Source of the DNA: Streptomyces humi
GTDB lineage: Bacteria; Actinomycetota; Actinomycetes; Streptomycetales; Streptomycetaceae
Length of the DNA stretch: 64,000 nucleotides
Direction: 5' to 3'
Assembly (NCBI RefSeq): GCF_001005085.2
Contig: NZ_LBMU02000070.1
Span: forward strand, 124,001-188,000
Shown: positions 24,179-33,892 of the stretch, one piece after another
Position numbering within the stretch: position 1 is the stretch's first letter
Layout of the letters: each line of letters opens with the position of its first letter
Translations under genes and position numbers: made by a program
The notes under the pieces: model-generated
The model's database searches: none
The model's input: only the letters and a program-made list of their open reading frames with translations
What the model was told of the DNA's origin: nothing

Positions 24179-24967
24179 ATGCCGATACCCGGGACACCCA
24201 GCCGCGCCGAGCTCGTCGAGCACCTTGTGAAGACCCGTATCGCGGGCGATGTCGCCACGCCCCGCGAGAACAACCTGCTCCACTACCGCAAGCTGGCCAA
24301 CGGCGAGCGCAACTGGTGGCTCGGACTGGAACTCGGCGACCGCTGGACCGACGAGCAGGACGTCCTGGCCGTGATGGCCGAGCGGGTCGGGGTGAACGAC
24401 GACGCGGAGTACCGGTACGGCCAGGACACCATCGATCCCGAGCTGACCGTGGACGGCCTGGAGCGGCTGGCCGCGCGGCTGCGCAAGGCGGCCGAGGGGC
24501 GGCAGCGGGTGCTGTTCGCGACCGGTCACCCGGGCGGCCTGCTGGACGTGCACCGGGCGACGGCGGCGGCGCTGCGTACGGCCGGCTGCGAGATCGTGGT
24601 CATCCCGGACGGCCTCCAGACGGACGAGGGGTACGTGATGCAGTTCGCCGACGTGGCGGTGCTGGAGCACGGGGCGACCCTGTGGCACACCCACTCCGGG
24701 GAGCCGATGAAGGCGATCCTGGGCGGCCTGGAGCGCGCGGGCCGGCCGCTGCCCGACCTGGTCGTCGCCGACCACGGCTGGGCGGGGTACGCGGCGCAGG
24801 CCGGTCTGGACTCCGTCGGCTACGCCGACTGCAACGACCCGGCGCTGTTCCTCGCCGAGGCGGAGGGCACCCTCCAGGTGGCCGTACCCCTCGACGACCA
24901 CGTGCTCAGCCCGCGGTACTACGACCCGCTGACCGCGTACCTGCTGGCGGAGGCCGGGCTGGCCTGA
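24179..24967 (+). CDS. Conserved actinobacterial protein, often annotated phosphatase
   Basis: A 262-residue soluble protein without signal peptide. Visible blocks include HRATAAALRTAGCEIVVIPDG, LFATGHPGGLLDVH, ATLWHTHSGEPMKAILGG and LPDLVVADHGWAGYAAQAGLDSVGYADCNDPALFLAEAEG. I recall relatives in actinobacteria annotated as phosphatase, but no classical phosphatase motif is obvious; the conserved GHPGG, HTHSGEP and DHGW segments could form an active site. ATG 24179 has GGAG 3-6 nt upstream. It is convergent with a secreted protein gene across a strong hairpin. Confidence 0.65.
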   Translation: MPIPGTPSRAELVEHLVKTRIAGDVATPRENNLLHYRKLANGERNWWLGLELGDRWTDEQDVLAVMAERVGVNDDAEYRYGQDTIDPELTVDGLERLAARLRKAAEGRQRVLFATGHPGGLLDVHRATAAALRTAGCEIVVIPDGLQTDEGYVMQFADVAVLEHGATLWHTHSGEPMKAILGGLERAGRPLPDLVVADHGWAGYAAQAGLDSVGYADCNDPALFLAEAEGTLQVAVPLDDHVLSPRYYDPLTAYLLAEAGLA

Positions 24968-24972
24968 CATGC

Positions 24973-25009
24973 CGGTGTGCGGCCCCCGTGAGACGGGAGC
25001 CGCACACCG
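24973..25009. terminator. Bidirectional terminator hairpin
   Basis: An 11-bp stem (24973-24983 with 24999-25009) continues after small bulges into CCCGT/ACGGG around a GAG loop. Lies between convergent genes. Confidence 0.75.
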
Positions 25010-25068
25010 TGTCCTGGCCCTAGACCCTCAGTTCCTGCCGTTCGTGGTCCTGTCGTGCCCGGCCGGGT

Positions 25069-25377
25069 TCAGCCGAACCCGAGTCCGCCGAAACCGCCGA
25101 AGCCTCCGAGGCCGCCGAAACCGCCGAAGCCGACGGCGGGGACGACCACGACCGGGACGACCGGAACGACGGGGACGACGGCGAAGCTGCGGAACCCGCA
25201 GTTGTTGAACCCGCCGCCCCGGAAGCCGTTGCAGCCGAACCCGCCGGTGACGACGGTCTGGTGGGTGGAGGCGGGAGCCGCCGAGGCGGTACCCGCGGCG
25301 CCGATCGCGGCACCACCGGCCAGCAGCAGGCCGGCGGCGGACATCGCGGCGAGACGCCTCGCGCGCTGTACTCGCAT
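25069..25377 (-). CDS. Small Gly/Val-rich secreted protein
   Basis: A 102-residue protein: signal peptide 1-33 (RRLAAMSAAGLLLAGGAAIGAAGTASAA), a segment with two Cys (GGFGCNGF and NNCGFRSF), a Val-Pro block (VVPVVPVVPVVVVPAVGFG) and a Gly-Phe tail ending at the stop. The composition suggests a hydrophobic surface protein. It is not a chaplin, as no chaplin domain is present. ATG 25377 follows AGAAAGG. Upstream 25385-25440 has repeated CGCTACGCGGCAC-like inverted elements that may belong to the promoter. Function unknown. Confidence 0.7.
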   Translation of the reverse strand: MRVQRARRLAAMSAAGLLLAGGAAIGAAGTASAAPASTHQTVVTGGFGCNGFRGGGFNNCGFRSFAVVPVVPVVPVVVVPAVGFGGFGGLGGFGGFGGLGFG

Positions 25378-25500
25378 GGGAAATACCTTTCTGCCGGACA
25401 TACGTCCGCTACGCGGCACGTCCGCTATGCGGCACATGCACTGTGCGGCATTTCACTCATAGAGCTTAATCTCGGACAAACAGGACGGCACGTCGGATGG

Positions 25501-26460
25501 TCACCGACCGTCATTCCCCGAGCTCAGGGGCCCCGGCGTGGGATCCAGATACACCCGGCCGATCGCGGGGAACGCGGCCCGCAGCCGCTGCTCGGCGCGC
25601 TCGCAGGCCCACTCGATCTCGGCCGCCGTCGACACGTCCCGGAGGTCCACCTTGGCGGCCACCAGCGCCTCGTCCGGGCCCTGCACCAGCGTGGTCAGCT
25701 CCAGCACGGCCACGATGTGCCGGGACGCCAGCAGCTCCGCGCGGATCCGCTCCCGTACGGGCCTCGGCAGCGGCCGCCCGACGAGGAGTTCGGCGTTGGA
25801 CCGGCCCAGCACCCAGGCGACGTACAGCAGGAGCACGCCGATGAGGAGGGAGGCGAGGCCGTCCCAGACGCCGGAGCCGGTGAGCTGGCCGCCGAGCAGC
25901 CCGCCGGCCGCGAGCACCAGGCCGACGAGCGCGGCCGAGTCCTCCATCACCACGGCCTTCACGGCGGTGTCGGGGGTGTACCGGAGGTAGCGCTTGAACG
26001 GCGCCTTGAGACGGGCCGCCTCGCCGCGCGCCTGCTTCAGGCCGGTGCGCAGGGAGTACCCCTCCAGCACGAGGGCCACGGCCAGCACGAGGTACGACGC
26101 CAGCGGATCGCCGGGCTTCTCCCCGACGGCCAGCGTGTGGACGCCGTCGTAGAGGGAGAAGACCGCCCCGCCGACGAAGGTGGCGACGGCGGCGAGCATG
26201 GCCCAGATGTACCGCTCGGGGCCGTAGCCGAGGGGGTGTTCCTCGTCGGCCGGCTTCCCGCTGCGCTTGAGGGCGGTGAGCAGCAGCAGTTCGGTGACGG
26301 TGTCGGCGACCGAGTGCGCCGCCTCGGACAGCATCGCGCTGGACCCGCTGACCACTCCGGCGACCGCCTTGGCCACGGCGATGCCGAGATTGGCGACGGC
26401 GGCGACGATCACCGTGAAGGTGCTCTCGCCGCCGCCGTCGTGCGTCTGTGTCTCCGTCAC
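25501..26460 (-). CDS. Cation diffusion facilitator (CDF) family transporter
   Basis: A 319-residue protein with six predicted helices. The CDF metal sites are recognisable: SEAAHSVADTVTE in helix 2 gives the HxxxD pair, and VVMEDSAALVGLVLAAGG in helix 5 has a single Asp followed by Ala instead of the usual HxxxD/DxxxD. A C-terminal cytoplasmic domain (about 210-319) is present. It exports divalent cations such as Zn, Fe or Mn in exchange for protons; the altered helix-5 site makes specificity uncertain. It starts at GTG 26460, overlapping the thioesterase stop as GTGA. Confidence 0.85.
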   Translation of the reverse strand: MTETQTHDGGGESTFTVIVAAVANLGIAVAKAVAGVVSGSSAMLSEAAHSVADTVTELLLLTALKRSGKPADEEHPLGYGPERYIWAMLAAVATFVGGAVFSLYDGVHTLAVGEKPGDPLASYLVLAVALVLEGYSLRTGLKQARGEAARLKAPFKRYLRYTPDTAVKAVVMEDSAALVGLVLAAGGLLGGQLTGSGVWDGLASLLIGVLLLYVAWVLGRSNAELLVGRPLPRPVRERIRAELLASRHIVAVLELTTLVQGPDEALVAAKVDLRDVSTAAEIEWACERAEQRLRAAFPAIGRVYLDPTPGPLSSGNDGR

Positions 26461-27338
26461 GCCTCTCGGTTTTCCCGTGGGACGCGGACGACACCCTCCT
26501 GGATCACGGAAACGGCGAGTGAGCCGTCCTGGGTGTAGATCCGGGCCTGGCCGAGCCCACGGCCGCCGGAGGCGGACGGCGACTCCTGGTCGTACAGCAG
26601 CCATTCGTCGGCGCGGAACGGGCGGTGGAACCACATGGCGTGGTCGAGCGAGGCGCCCACCACGTCGCCGACGGCCCAGCCGCCGCGCCCGTGCGCGAGC
26701 AGCACGGAGTCGAGGAGGGTCATGTCGGAGACGTAGGTGGCGAGGACGACGTGCAGCAGGGGATCGTCGTCGAGTTTGCCGTTGGTGCGGAACCAGACCT
26801 GGCTGTGCGGCTCGCGCGGCTCGCCGTACTTCCCGTACGGCGGCTCGTCGACGTACCGCAGGTCGATCGCCTCGCGGGCCTCCAGGAACCTCTCCACCAC
26901 GGCGGACGGCAGGTGGTCGTAGCCGCGCAGCCGCTCGGCGGAGGTGGGGAGGCCGGCCGGGTCGGGCGCGGGCGGCATCGGGGCCTGGTGGTCGAGGCCC
27001 TCCTCGTACGTCTGGAAGGACGCCGAGAGCGTGAAGATCGGCCGGCCGTGCTGGACGGCGACCGCGCGCCGGGTGGTGAAGGAGCGGCCGTCGCGGATCC
27101 GCTCGACGTTGTAGACGATGGGCGCGCCCGGGTCGCCGGCGCGCAGGAAGTACGCGTGCAGCGAGTGCGCGTGCCGGTCCGCCGGGACGGTGCGTCCGGC
27201 GGCGACCAGCGCCTGGGCCGCGACCTGGCCGCCGAAGACGCGCGGGACGACGGCGGACCGGGACTGGCCGCGGAAGATGTTCTCCTCGATCTGCTCGAGG
27301 TCGAGCAGATCGAGGAGATCACTCAGTGCCTGGTTCAT
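26457..27338 (-). CDS. tesB: Acyl-CoA thioesterase II (TesB)
   Basis: A 293-residue double hot-dog thioesterase. Family blocks: RVFGGQVAAQALVAAGRTV, HSLHAYFLRAGDP, GRSFTTRRAVAVQHG, and near the C-terminus ASLDHAMWFHRPFRADEWLLYDQESPSASGGRGLGQARIY with the catalytic Asp/Gln/Thr(Ser) region. It hydrolyses acyl-CoA to free acid and CoA. It lies between an acyl-CoA dehydrogenase gene (35 nt upstream) and a CDF gene to which it is translationally coupled; the dehydrogenase fits fatty-acid metabolism, the transporter does not obviously. Confidence 0.92.
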   Translation of the reverse strand: MNQALSDLLDLLDLEQIEENIFRGQSRSAVVPRVFGGQVAAQALVAAGRTVPADRHAHSLHAYFLRAGDPGAPIVYNVERIRDGRSFTTRRAVAVQHGRPIFTLSASFQTYEEGLDHQAPMPPAPDPAGLPTSAERLRGYDHLPSAVVERFLEAREAIDLRYVDEPPYGKYGEPREPHSQVWFRTNGKLDDDPLLHVVLATYVSDMTLLDSVLLAHGRGGWAVGDVVGASLDHAMWFHRPFRADEWLLYDQESPSASGGRGLGQARIYTQDGSLAVSVIQEGVVRVPRENREA

Positions 27339-27373
27339 GGCACCTTTTCTACTGGCGGGTTGTTGCGGTGGCC

Positions 27374-28531
27374 CTACAGGCCCATGTCCTTCGCGATGAT
27401 CGTCTTCATGATCTCGCTGGTGCCGCCGTAGATGCGGTTGACGCGGTTGTCCGCGTACAGGCGGGCGATCGGGTACTCGTTCATGAAGCCGTAGCCGCCG
27501 TGCAGCTGGAGGCAGCGGTCGATCACGCGGTGCGCGACCTCGGTGGTGAACAGCTTGGCGCTGGCCGCCTCGGCGGGGGTCAGCTCACCGGCGTCCAGGG
27601 CCTCGGTGGCGCGGTCGACCACGGCCTCGGCGGCGTCCACCTCGGCCTGGCAGGCGGCCAGCTCGAACTTGGTGTTCTGGAAGGCGGCGACGGGCTGGCC
27701 GAAGACGACCCGCTCCTGCACGTACTGCTTGGCGAACCGGACCGCGGCCTTGGCCTGCGCGTAGGCGCCGAAGGCGATGCCCCAGCGCTCCGAGGCGAGG
27801 TTGTGGCCGAGGTAGTAGAAGCCCTTGTTCTCCTCGCCGAGCAGGTCCTCGACCGGGATCTTGACGTCGACGAACGCCAGCTCGGCGGTGTCGGAGGTCT
27901 TCAGGCCCAGCTTGTCGAGCTTGCGCCCGATCGAGTAGCCCTCCGCCTTCGTGTCCACCACGAAGAGGGAGATGCCGTGCCGGCGGTCCTCCTTGGTGGG
28001 CGCGGCGGTACGGGCGCAGACGATCATGCGGTCGGCGTGCACACCGCCGGTGATGAAGGTCTTGGCGCCGTTGAGGACGTAGTGGGTGCCGTCCTCGCTG
28101 AGCCTGGCGGTGGTCTTCATGCCGGCGAGGTCGGAGCCGGTGCCCGGCTCGGTCATCGCGATGGCCCACATCTCCTCGCCGGAGACGAACTTGGGCAGGT
28201 ACCGCTTCTTCTGCTCGTCGGTGGCGAGCAGCTTGATGTACGGCAGGCCGAGCAGCACGTGCACGCCGGAGCCGCCGAAGGAGATGCCCGCGCGGGCGGT
28301 CTCCTCGTACAGGACGGCCTCGAACTTGTAGGAGTCGATGCCGGCGCCGCCGTACTCCTCGTCCACGCGGATGCCGAAGACGCCCAGCTCGGCGAGCTTG
28401 TAGTAGAAGTCGCGGGGGGCCTGGCCGGCGGCGAGCCACTCGTCGTAGACCGGGACGACCTCGGCCTCGATGAAGGCGCGGAGGGTGTCCCGGAACGCCT
28501 CGTGATCCTCGTTGTACAACGTACGGCGCAC
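27374..28531 (-). CDS. Acyl-CoA dehydrogenase
   Basis: A 385-residue FAD acyl-CoA dehydrogenase. Signature segments: AIAMTEPGTGSDLAGMKTTA, LNGAKTFITGGVHAD, ASERWGIAFGAYAQAK, and the C-terminal LHGGYGFMNEYPIARLYADNRVNRIYGGTSEIMK. In the last block the usual catalytic YEGT is YGGT, so the base is Gly here and must lie elsewhere, as in long-chain or isovaleryl-CoA dehydrogenases that use a Glu from another helix. The GTG at 28531 is chosen because GGAGG lies 8 nt upstream; GTG 28540 overlaps that site. It probably begins the tesB-CDF transcript. Confidence 0.9.
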   Translation of the reverse strand: MRRTLYNEDHEAFRDTLRAFIEAEVVPVYDEWLAAGQAPRDFYYKLAELGVFGIRVDEEYGGAGIDSYKFEAVLYEETARAGISFGGSGVHVLLGLPYIKLLATDEQKKRYLPKFVSGEEMWAIAMTEPGTGSDLAGMKTTARLSEDGTHYVLNGAKTFITGGVHADRMIVCARTAAPTKEDRRHGISLFVVDTKAEGYSIGRKLDKLGLKTSDTAELAFVDVKIPVEDLLGEENKGFYYLGHNLASERWGIAFGAYAQAKAAVRFAKQYVQERVVFGQPVAAFQNTKFELAACQAEVDAAEAVVDRATEALDAGELTPAEAASAKLFTTEVAHRVIDRCLQLHGGYGFMNEYPIARLYADNRVNRIYGGTSEIMKTIIAKDMGL

Positions 28532-28643
28532 GGCCGCCACCTCCAGGCACGTCAGCTGTCTAAGCGCTTGCTCAGATCTCCAAGGTACCGGTGGGTAGGG
28601 CGACGGGTCCAGGGTGCGCGGGACGGGACGGGGGTAACGCTCG

Positions 28644-29240
28644 TCACTCCCCCGCCGCCGCGCCGAACGCCCCCTTCGCCATCCGGTGCAGCAGTCCGGC
28701 CGTGGTCCCGCGCCCCGGCAGGGAACCCGGTCGGCCCAAGTGCGGGGTGGAGTTCAGGAGGCCGAAGACCGAGTGGACCGCCGAGCGGGCGGCGGGCTCC
28801 GCGAGCCCCGGGTGGACCTCCCGGACGACCTGCACCCACAGCTCGACGTACTGCCGCTGGAGCTGGCGGACCAGTTTCCGGTCGCTGTCGCGCAGGCGGT
28901 CCAGTTCCCGGTCGTGCAGGGTGATCAGTGGACGGTCGTCGAGGGCGAAGTCGATGTGCCCCTCGATGAGGGAGTCGAGCACCTCCTCGGCGGGGACCCC
29001 GTCGGCCTCCGCGAGGCGCCGCTTCGCCCCCGTCAGCAGCTGCCCGCTGATCCCCACCAGGAGCTCCGCGAGCATCGCGTCCTTGCCCGCGAAGTGCCGG
29101 TAGAGACCGGGCCCGCTGATGCCGACCGCGGCGCCTATCTCGTCCACGCCGACACCGTGGAAGCCGCGCTCGGCGAACAGCCGGGCGGCCTCCTTGAGGA
29201 TCTGCTCACGACGGGTCGGGGCGTCGGTTCTCGTGACCAT
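28644..29240 (-). CDS. TetR-family repressor of the branched-chain catabolic operon
   Basis: A 198-residue TetR regulator. HTH residues are about 12-57 (REQILKEAARLFAERGFHGVGVDEIGAAVGISGPGLYRHFAGKDAML). The C-terminal ligand domain includes LDRLRDSDRKLVRQLQRQYVELWVQVVREVHPGL. It is divergent from the carboxylase operon and two operator-like palindromes lie in the 86-nt gap, so it likely represses both itself and the operon and responds to an acyl-CoA intermediate. S. coelicolor has a TetR gene in the same position. Confidence 0.88.
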   Translation of the reverse strand: MVTRTDAPTRREQILKEAARLFAERGFHGVGVDEIGAAVGISGPGLYRHFAGKDAMLAELLVGISGQLLTGAKRRLAEADGVPAEEVLDSLIEGHIDFALDDRPLITLHDRELDRLRDSDRKLVRQLQRQYVELWVQVVREVHPGLAEPAARSAVHSVFGLLNSTPHLGRPGSLPGRGTTAGLLHRMAKGAFGAAAGE

Positions 29241-29263
29241 GAAGGCAATTCTAGACAGGGAGG

Positions 29264-29277
29264 TTAGCGGTCGTTAA
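29264..29277. promoter_or_regulatory. Operator-like palindrome 1 (TetR)
   Basis: TTAGCGGTCGTTAA fits the palindrome TTAACG-NN-CGTTAA with one mismatch. It lies between divergent tetR and the carboxyltransferase gene, in unusually AT-rich sequence. Confidence 0.65.
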
Positions 29278-29292
29278 CCTGAGGGAAATGCG

Positions 29293-29306
29293 TTAACGCT
29301 CATTAA
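29293..29306. promoter_or_regulatory. Operator-like palindrome 2 (TetR)
   Basis: TTAACGCTCATTAA fits TTAACG-NN-CGTTAA with one mismatch. The centre is 29 bp from that of the first site, about three helical turns, as expected for two repressor dimers. Confidence 0.65.
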
Positions 29307-29326
29307 CAAGGTGAGGGGATCGCGGG

Positions 29327-30943
29327 ATGGACCAGGCACCGGAGCTCCACAGCGCGGCGGACCCCGCGTCGGAGGCCTTTCGGGCCAACGAGGAGGCGCA
29401 CCGCGTCCTCGTGGAGGAGCTGCGCGGCAAGCTGGCCGCGGCCGCGCTGGGCGGCGGCGAGAAGGCGCGGGCCCGGCACACCGCGCGCGGGAAGCTGCTG
29501 CCCAGGGACCGGGTGGACACCCTGCTGGATCCGGGGTCCCCGTTCCTGGAGCTGGCCCCGCTGGCCGCCGACGGGATGTACGACGGGGCGGCCCCGGCCG
29601 CGGGCGTGATCGCCGGGATCGGGCGGGTCAGCGGCCGGGAGTGCGTGATCGTCGCCAACGACGCGACGGTCAAGGGCGGCACGTACTACCCGATGACCGT
29701 GAAGAAGCACCTGCGGGCGCAGGAGGTGGCCCTCGACAACCGGCTGCCCTGCCTCTACCTGGTGGACTCGGGGGGCGCCTTCCTGCCCATGCAGGACGAG
29801 GTCTTCCCGGACCGTGACCACTTCGGGCGGATCTTCTACAACCAGGCCCGGATGTCGGCCGCGGGGATCCCGCAGATCGCGGCGGTGCTCGGATCGTGCA
29901 CGGCCGGTGGCGCGTACGTCCCGGCGATGAGCGACGAGGCGGTCATCGTCCGCGGCCAGGGCACGATCTTCCTGGGCGGGCCCCCGCTGGTGAAGGCAGC
30001 CACGGGTGAGGTGGTGACGGCCGAGGAGCTGGGCGGCGGCGAGGTCCACTCCCGGGTCTCCGGGGTCACCGACCACCTCGCCGAGGACGACGCGCACGCC
30101 CTGCGGATCGTCCGGAACATCGCCGCCACCCTCCCGGCCCGGAGCGCCCTGCCCTGGGAGGTCGCCCCGGCCGCCGAGCCCAAGGCCGACCCCTACGGCC
30201 TCTACGGCGCCGTCCCCGTCGACTCCCGGACCCCCTACGACGTCCGCGAGATCATCGCCCGGGTCGTCGACGGCTCCCGGTTCGCCGAGTTCAAGAGCGA
30301 GTTCGGGCAGACCCTGGTCACCGGCTTCGCCCGGATCCACGGCCACCCCGTCGGCATCGTCGCCAACAACGGCATCCTGTTCTCCGAGTCCGCCCAGAAG
30401 GGCGCCCACTTCATCGAGCTGTGCGACCAGCGCGGGATCCCGCTGGTGTTCCTCCAGAACATCTCCGGCTTCATGGTGGGCAGGGACTACGAGGCGGGCG
30501 GCATCGCCAAGCACGGCGCGAAGATGGTGACGGCGGTGGCCTGCACCCGGGTGCCGAAGCTGACGGTGGTGGTCGGCGGCTCCTACGGCGCCGGGAACTA
30601 CTCCATGTGCGGCCGGGCCTACTCCCCCCGCTTCCTGTGGATGTGGCCCAACGCCAAGATCTCCGTGATGGGCGGCGAGCAGGCCGCCGGCGTGCTGGCC
30701 ACGGTCAAGCGGGACCAGCTGGAGGCACGCAGCGAGGACTGGCCCCGCGAGGCGGAGGAGGCCTTCAAGGCACCGATCCGGGAGCAGTACGAGCGCCAGG
30801 GCAACGCCTACTACGCGACGGCCCGCCTCTGGGACGACGGGGTCATCGACCCCCTCGACACCCGGCAGGTGCTCGGACTCGCGCTGACGGCCTGTGGCAA
30901 CGCGCCGCTGGGTGAACCCCGGTTCGGCGTCTTCCGGATGTGA
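29327..30943 (+). CDS. Acyl-CoA carboxylase carboxyltransferase subunit (methylcrotonyl-CoA type)
   Basis: A 538-residue biotin-dependent carboxyltransferase (beta subunit). Crotonase-type oxyanion loops are [16 protein letters not shown] in the N-half and [21 protein letters not shown] in the C-half. These and the operon fit methylcrotonyl-CoA carboxylase of leucine catabolism (LiuB/AccD1). The ATG at 29327 has a GAGGGG site. The biotin carboxylase gene follows 11 nt after the stop. Expected reaction: carboxybiotin plus 3-methylcrotonyl-CoA gives 3-methylglutaconyl-CoA. Confidence 0.9.
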   Translation: MDQAPELHSAADPASEAFRANEEAHRVLVEELRGKLAAAALGGGEKARARHTARGKLLPRDRVDTLLDPGSPFLELAPLAADGMYDGAAPAAGVIAGIGRVSGRECVIVANDATVKGGTYYPMTVKKHLRAQEVALDNRLPCLYLVDSGGAFLPMQDEVFPDRDHFGRIFYNQARMSAAGIPQIAAVLGSCTAGGAYVPAMSDEAVIVRGQGTIFLGGPPLVKAATGEVVTAEELGGGEVHSRVSGVTDHLAEDDAHALRIVRNIAATLPARSALPWEVAPAAEPKADPYGLYGAVPVDSRTPYDVREIIARVVDGSRFAEFKSEFGQTLVTGFARIHGHPVGIVANNGILFSESAQKGAHFIELCDQRGIPLVFLQNISGFMVGRDYEAGGIAKHGAKMVTAVACTRVPKLTVVVGGSYGAGNYSMCGRAYSPRFLWMWPNAKISVMGGEQAAGVLATVKRDQLEARSEDWPREAEEAFKAPIREQYERQGNAYYATARLWDDGVIDPLDTRQVLGLALTACGNAPLGEPRFGVFRM

Positions 30944-30954
30944 GGAGGGGACTC

Positions 30955-32958
30955 GTGTTCGACACCGTACTCGTGGCCAACCGGGGCGAGATCGCCGTCC
31001 GGGTCGTCCGGACGCTGCGCTCGCTGGGCGTGCGCTCGGTGGCCGTGTACTCCGACGCCGACGCGGACGCCCGGCACGTCCGGGAGGCCGACACGGCGGT
31101 CCGGCTCGGCCCGGCGCCCGCGGGCGAGAGCTATCTGTCGGTGGCGCGGCTGCTGGACGCGGCCGCGCGGACCGACGCGCAGGCCGTCCACCCCGGCTAC
31201 GGCTTCCTCGCCGAGAACGCGGCCTTCGCGCGCGCCTGCGAGGCGGCGGGGCTGGTCTTCATCGGCCCGCCGGCCGACGCGATCGCGCTGATGGGCGACA
31301 AGATCCGGGCCAAGGAGACCGTCGAGGCCGCCGGGGTGCCGGTGGTGCCCGGCGGCCGTGACCCCGAACTGGCGGACGCGGCACGGGCGCTGGGCGCGCC
31401 GGTGCTGCTCAAGCCGTCGGCGGGCGGCGGCGGCAAGGGCATGCGGCTGGTGCGCGACCTCGCCCTGCTGGACGACGAGATCGCCGCGGCCCGGCGCGAG
31501 GCCCGTGCCTCCTTCGGCGACGACACGCTGCTCGTCGAGCGGTGGGTCGACCGGCCCCGGCACATCGAGATCCAGGTACTGGCCGACGGCCACGGCAACG
31601 TGGTGCACCTCGGCGAGCGCGAGTGCTCGCTCCAGCGGCGGCACCAGAAGGTCGTGGAGGAGGCGCCCAGCGTGCTGCTCGACGAGGCGACCCGGGCCGC
31701 GATGGGCGAGGCAGCGGTGCAGGCCGCGCGCTCGTGCGGGTACGTCGGTGCGGGCACGGTCGAGTTCATCGTGCCGGGCGGCGACCCTTCGTCGTACTAC
31801 TTCATGGAGATGAACACCCGGCTCCAGGTGGAGCACCCGGTCACGGAGCTGGTCACCGGTCTCGACCTGGTGGAATGGCAGCTGCGGGTGGCCGCGGGTG
31901 AGCGGCTGCCGTACGGGCAGGGGGACATCGCGCTCACCGGGCACGCGGTCGAGGCGCGGATCTGCGCGGAGGACCCGGCCCGCGGCTTCCTGCCGACCGG
32001 CGGCACGGTGCTCCTGCTGGACGAGCCGTCCGGCGCCGGGGTCCGCACCGACTCCGGGCTCAGCGAGGGCACGGAGGTGGGCAGCCGGTACGACCCGATG
32101 CTGTCCAAGGTGATCGCGTACGGCCCGGACCGGGAGACCGCGCTCCGCAAGCTGCGCGCGGCCCTCGCCGGGACGGTCACGCTGGGCGTGGGGACCAACG
32201 CCGGTTTCCTGCGCCGGCTCCTCGCCCATCCGGCGGTGGTGGCCGGGGAGCTGGACACCGGGCTGGTGGAGCGGGAGGCGGACGGGCTGGTGCCGGACGC
32301 GGTGCCGGCGCAGGTGTACGCGGCGGCCGCGCTGCTGCGCCACGGCGCCCTCGCGCCCGCCGGCGGCCCCGGCTGGGCCGACCCGTTCGCCGCCACCGAC
32401 GGCTGGCGCCTCGGCGGCCGCCGGGCCTGGACCCCGTACCACCTCCAGGTGCCCGGCCGCGATCCGGTGACCGTCCGCGTGCGCAGCACGCCGGACGGGA
32501 CGGCGGAACTCCTCCTGCCCGGCTCGGCGGAACCCGTGCGGGGGTCCGTGCCCCGGGGGCGTACGGAGGGGCACCGGTTCACTTTCGGGCTGGACGGCGT
32601 CACCCACTCCTTCGCCGCGCTGCCGGACGGCACCTGGCTCGGCCTGGACGGCGACGCCTGGCAGGTGCGCGACCACGACCCGGTGGCCGCGACCCTCGAC
32701 CGCGGCGCGCACTCCGGCGCCGACTCCCTCACCGCGCCCATGCCCGGCACGGTGACCGTGGTGAAGGTCGCCGTGGGCGACGAGGTGACCGCGGGTCAGA
32801 GCCTGCTGGTGGTGGAGGCGATGAAGATGGAACACGTCATCTCCGCCCCGCACGCCGGCACGGTCGCCGAACTCGACGTGCGGCCCGGCACCACGGTTGC
32901 CATGGACCAGGTGCTCGCCGTGGTCGCGCCGGCCGCCCCGGCGGAGGAGGACCAGTGA
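30955..32958 (+). CDS. Biotin carboxylase/biotin carrier alpha subunit (methylcrotonyl-CoA type)
   Basis: A 667-residue alpha subunit. Residues about 1-445 are biotin carboxylase with the ATP-grasp glycine loop ([10 protein letters not shown]), the [14 protein letters not shown] block and the [14 protein letters not shown] active site. The C-terminal about 70 residues are a biotinyl domain with EAMKMEH, Lys624 carrying biotin. It carboxylates biotin with ATP and bicarbonate for the partner carboxyltransferase. GTG 30955 has a GAGGAGGGG site; another GTG lies at 30940. A GTGA overlap couples it to the HMG-CoA lyase. Confidence 0.92.
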   Translation: MFDTVLVANRGEIAVRVVRTLRSLGVRSVAVYSDADADARHVREADTAVRLGPAPAGESYLSVARLLDAAARTDAQAVHPGYGFLAENAAFARACEAAGLVFIGPPADAIALMGDKIRAKETVEAAGVPVVPGGRDPELADAARALGAPVLLKPSAGGGGKGMRLVRDLALLDDEIAAARREARASFGDDTLLVERWVDRPRHIEIQVLADGHGNVVHLGERECSLQRRHQKVVEEAPSVLLDEATRAAMGEAAVQAARSCGYVGAGTVEFIVPGGDPSSYYFMEMNTRLQVEHPVTELVTGLDLVEWQLRVAAGERLPYGQGDIALTGHAVEARICAEDPARGFLPTGGTVLLLDEPSGAGVRTDSGLSEGTEVGSRYDPMLSKVIAYGPDRETALRKLRAALAGTVTLGVGTNAGFLRRLLAHPAVVAGELDTGLVEREADGLVPDAVPAQVYAAAALLRHGALAPAGGPGWADPFAATDGWRLGGRRAWTPYHLQVPGRDPVTVRVRSTPDGTAELLLPGSAEPVRGSVPRGRTEGHRFTFGLDGVTHSFAALPDGTWLGLDGDAWQVRDHDPVAATLDRGAHSGADSLTAPMPGTVTVVKVAVGDEVTAGQSLLVVEAMKMEHVISAPHAGTVAELDVRPGTTVAMDQVLAVVAPAAPAEEDQ

Positions 32959-33887
32959 CACTCCCCATGGCCGTACCGGCCGCCGATCTGCCCGCCCGGG
33001 TACGGATCCACGAGGTGGGCGCGCGCGACGGACTTCAGAACGAGAAGTCGGCCGTGCCCACGGAGGTCAAGGCCGAGTTCATCCGCCGGCTGGCCGACGC
33101 GGGCCTGACGACGATCGAGGCGACCAGCTTCGTGCACCCCAAGTGGGTGCCCCAGCTGGCCGACGCGGAGGACCTGTTCCCCCGGGTCCGCGACCTCTCC
33201 GGGGTCGCCCTGCCCGTCCTGGTCCCCAACCGGCGCGGTCTGGACCGCGCGCTGGCCCTCGGTGCCCGCCGGGTCGCCGTCTTCGCCAGCGCCACCGAGT
33301 CCTTCGCCAAGGCCAACCTCAACCGCACGGTGGACGAGTCGCTGGCCGTCTTCGACCCCGTCGTCCGGCAGGCGAAGGAGGCCGGCGCGCACGTCCGCGG
33401 CTATGTCTCGATGTGCTTCGGCGACCCCTGGGAGGGAGCCGTGCCGCTCCACCAGGTCGTGCGGGTCTGCCGGGCGCTGCGCGACATGGGCTGCGACGAG
33501 CTGAGCCTCGGCGACACCATCGGAGTGGCCACCCCCGGCCATGTCCTCGGACTGCTCTCGCTCCTCAACGAGGAGGGCGTGCCGACGAACGTCGTCGGCG
33601 TGCACTTCCACGACACCTACGGCCAGGCGCTCGCCAACACCTACGCGGCCCTGGAACACGGCGTGACGACGGTCGACGCGTCCGCCGGCGGGCTCGGCGG
33701 CTGCCCGTTCGCCAAGTCCGCCACCGGCAACCTCGCCACCGAGGACCTGGTCTGGATGCTCCAGGGCCTCGGCATCGACACCGGAGTCGATCTCGGCCGT
33801 CTCACCGCCACCAGCGTGTGGATGGCCGGCCAACTGGGCCGACCCAGCCCGTCCCGTACCGTACGCGCCCTCTCCCACCAGGAGTGA
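32955..33887 (+). CDS. Hydroxymethylglutaryl-CoA lyase
   Basis: A 310-residue DRE-TIM metallolyase. Motifs: GARDGLQNE at the N-terminus, HFHDTYGQA for metal binding, and the HMG-CoA lyase signature [20 protein letters not shown] with the catalytic Cys. It splits HMG-CoA to acetyl-CoA and acetoacetate, the last step of leucine degradation. It begins at GTG 32955, overlapping the previous stop, and acdH starts 5 nt after its stop. No enoyl-CoA hydratase (methylglutaconyl-CoA hydratase) is present in the operon, so that step must be encoded elsewhere. Confidence 0.92.
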   Translation: MTLPMAVPAADLPARVRIHEVGARDGLQNEKSAVPTEVKAEFIRRLADAGLTTIEATSFVHPKWVPQLADAEDLFPRVRDLSGVALPVLVPNRRGLDRALALGARRVAVFASATESFAKANLNRTVDESLAVFDPVVRQAKEAGAHVRGYVSMCFGDPWEGAVPLHQVVRVCRALRDMGCDELSLGDTIGVATPGHVLGLLSLLNEEGVPTNVVGVHFHDTYGQALANTYAALEHGVTTVDASAGGLGGCPFAKSATGNLATEDLVWMLQGLGIDTGVDLGRLTATSVWMAGQLGRPSPSRTVRALSHQE

Positions 33888-33892
33888 CGACC

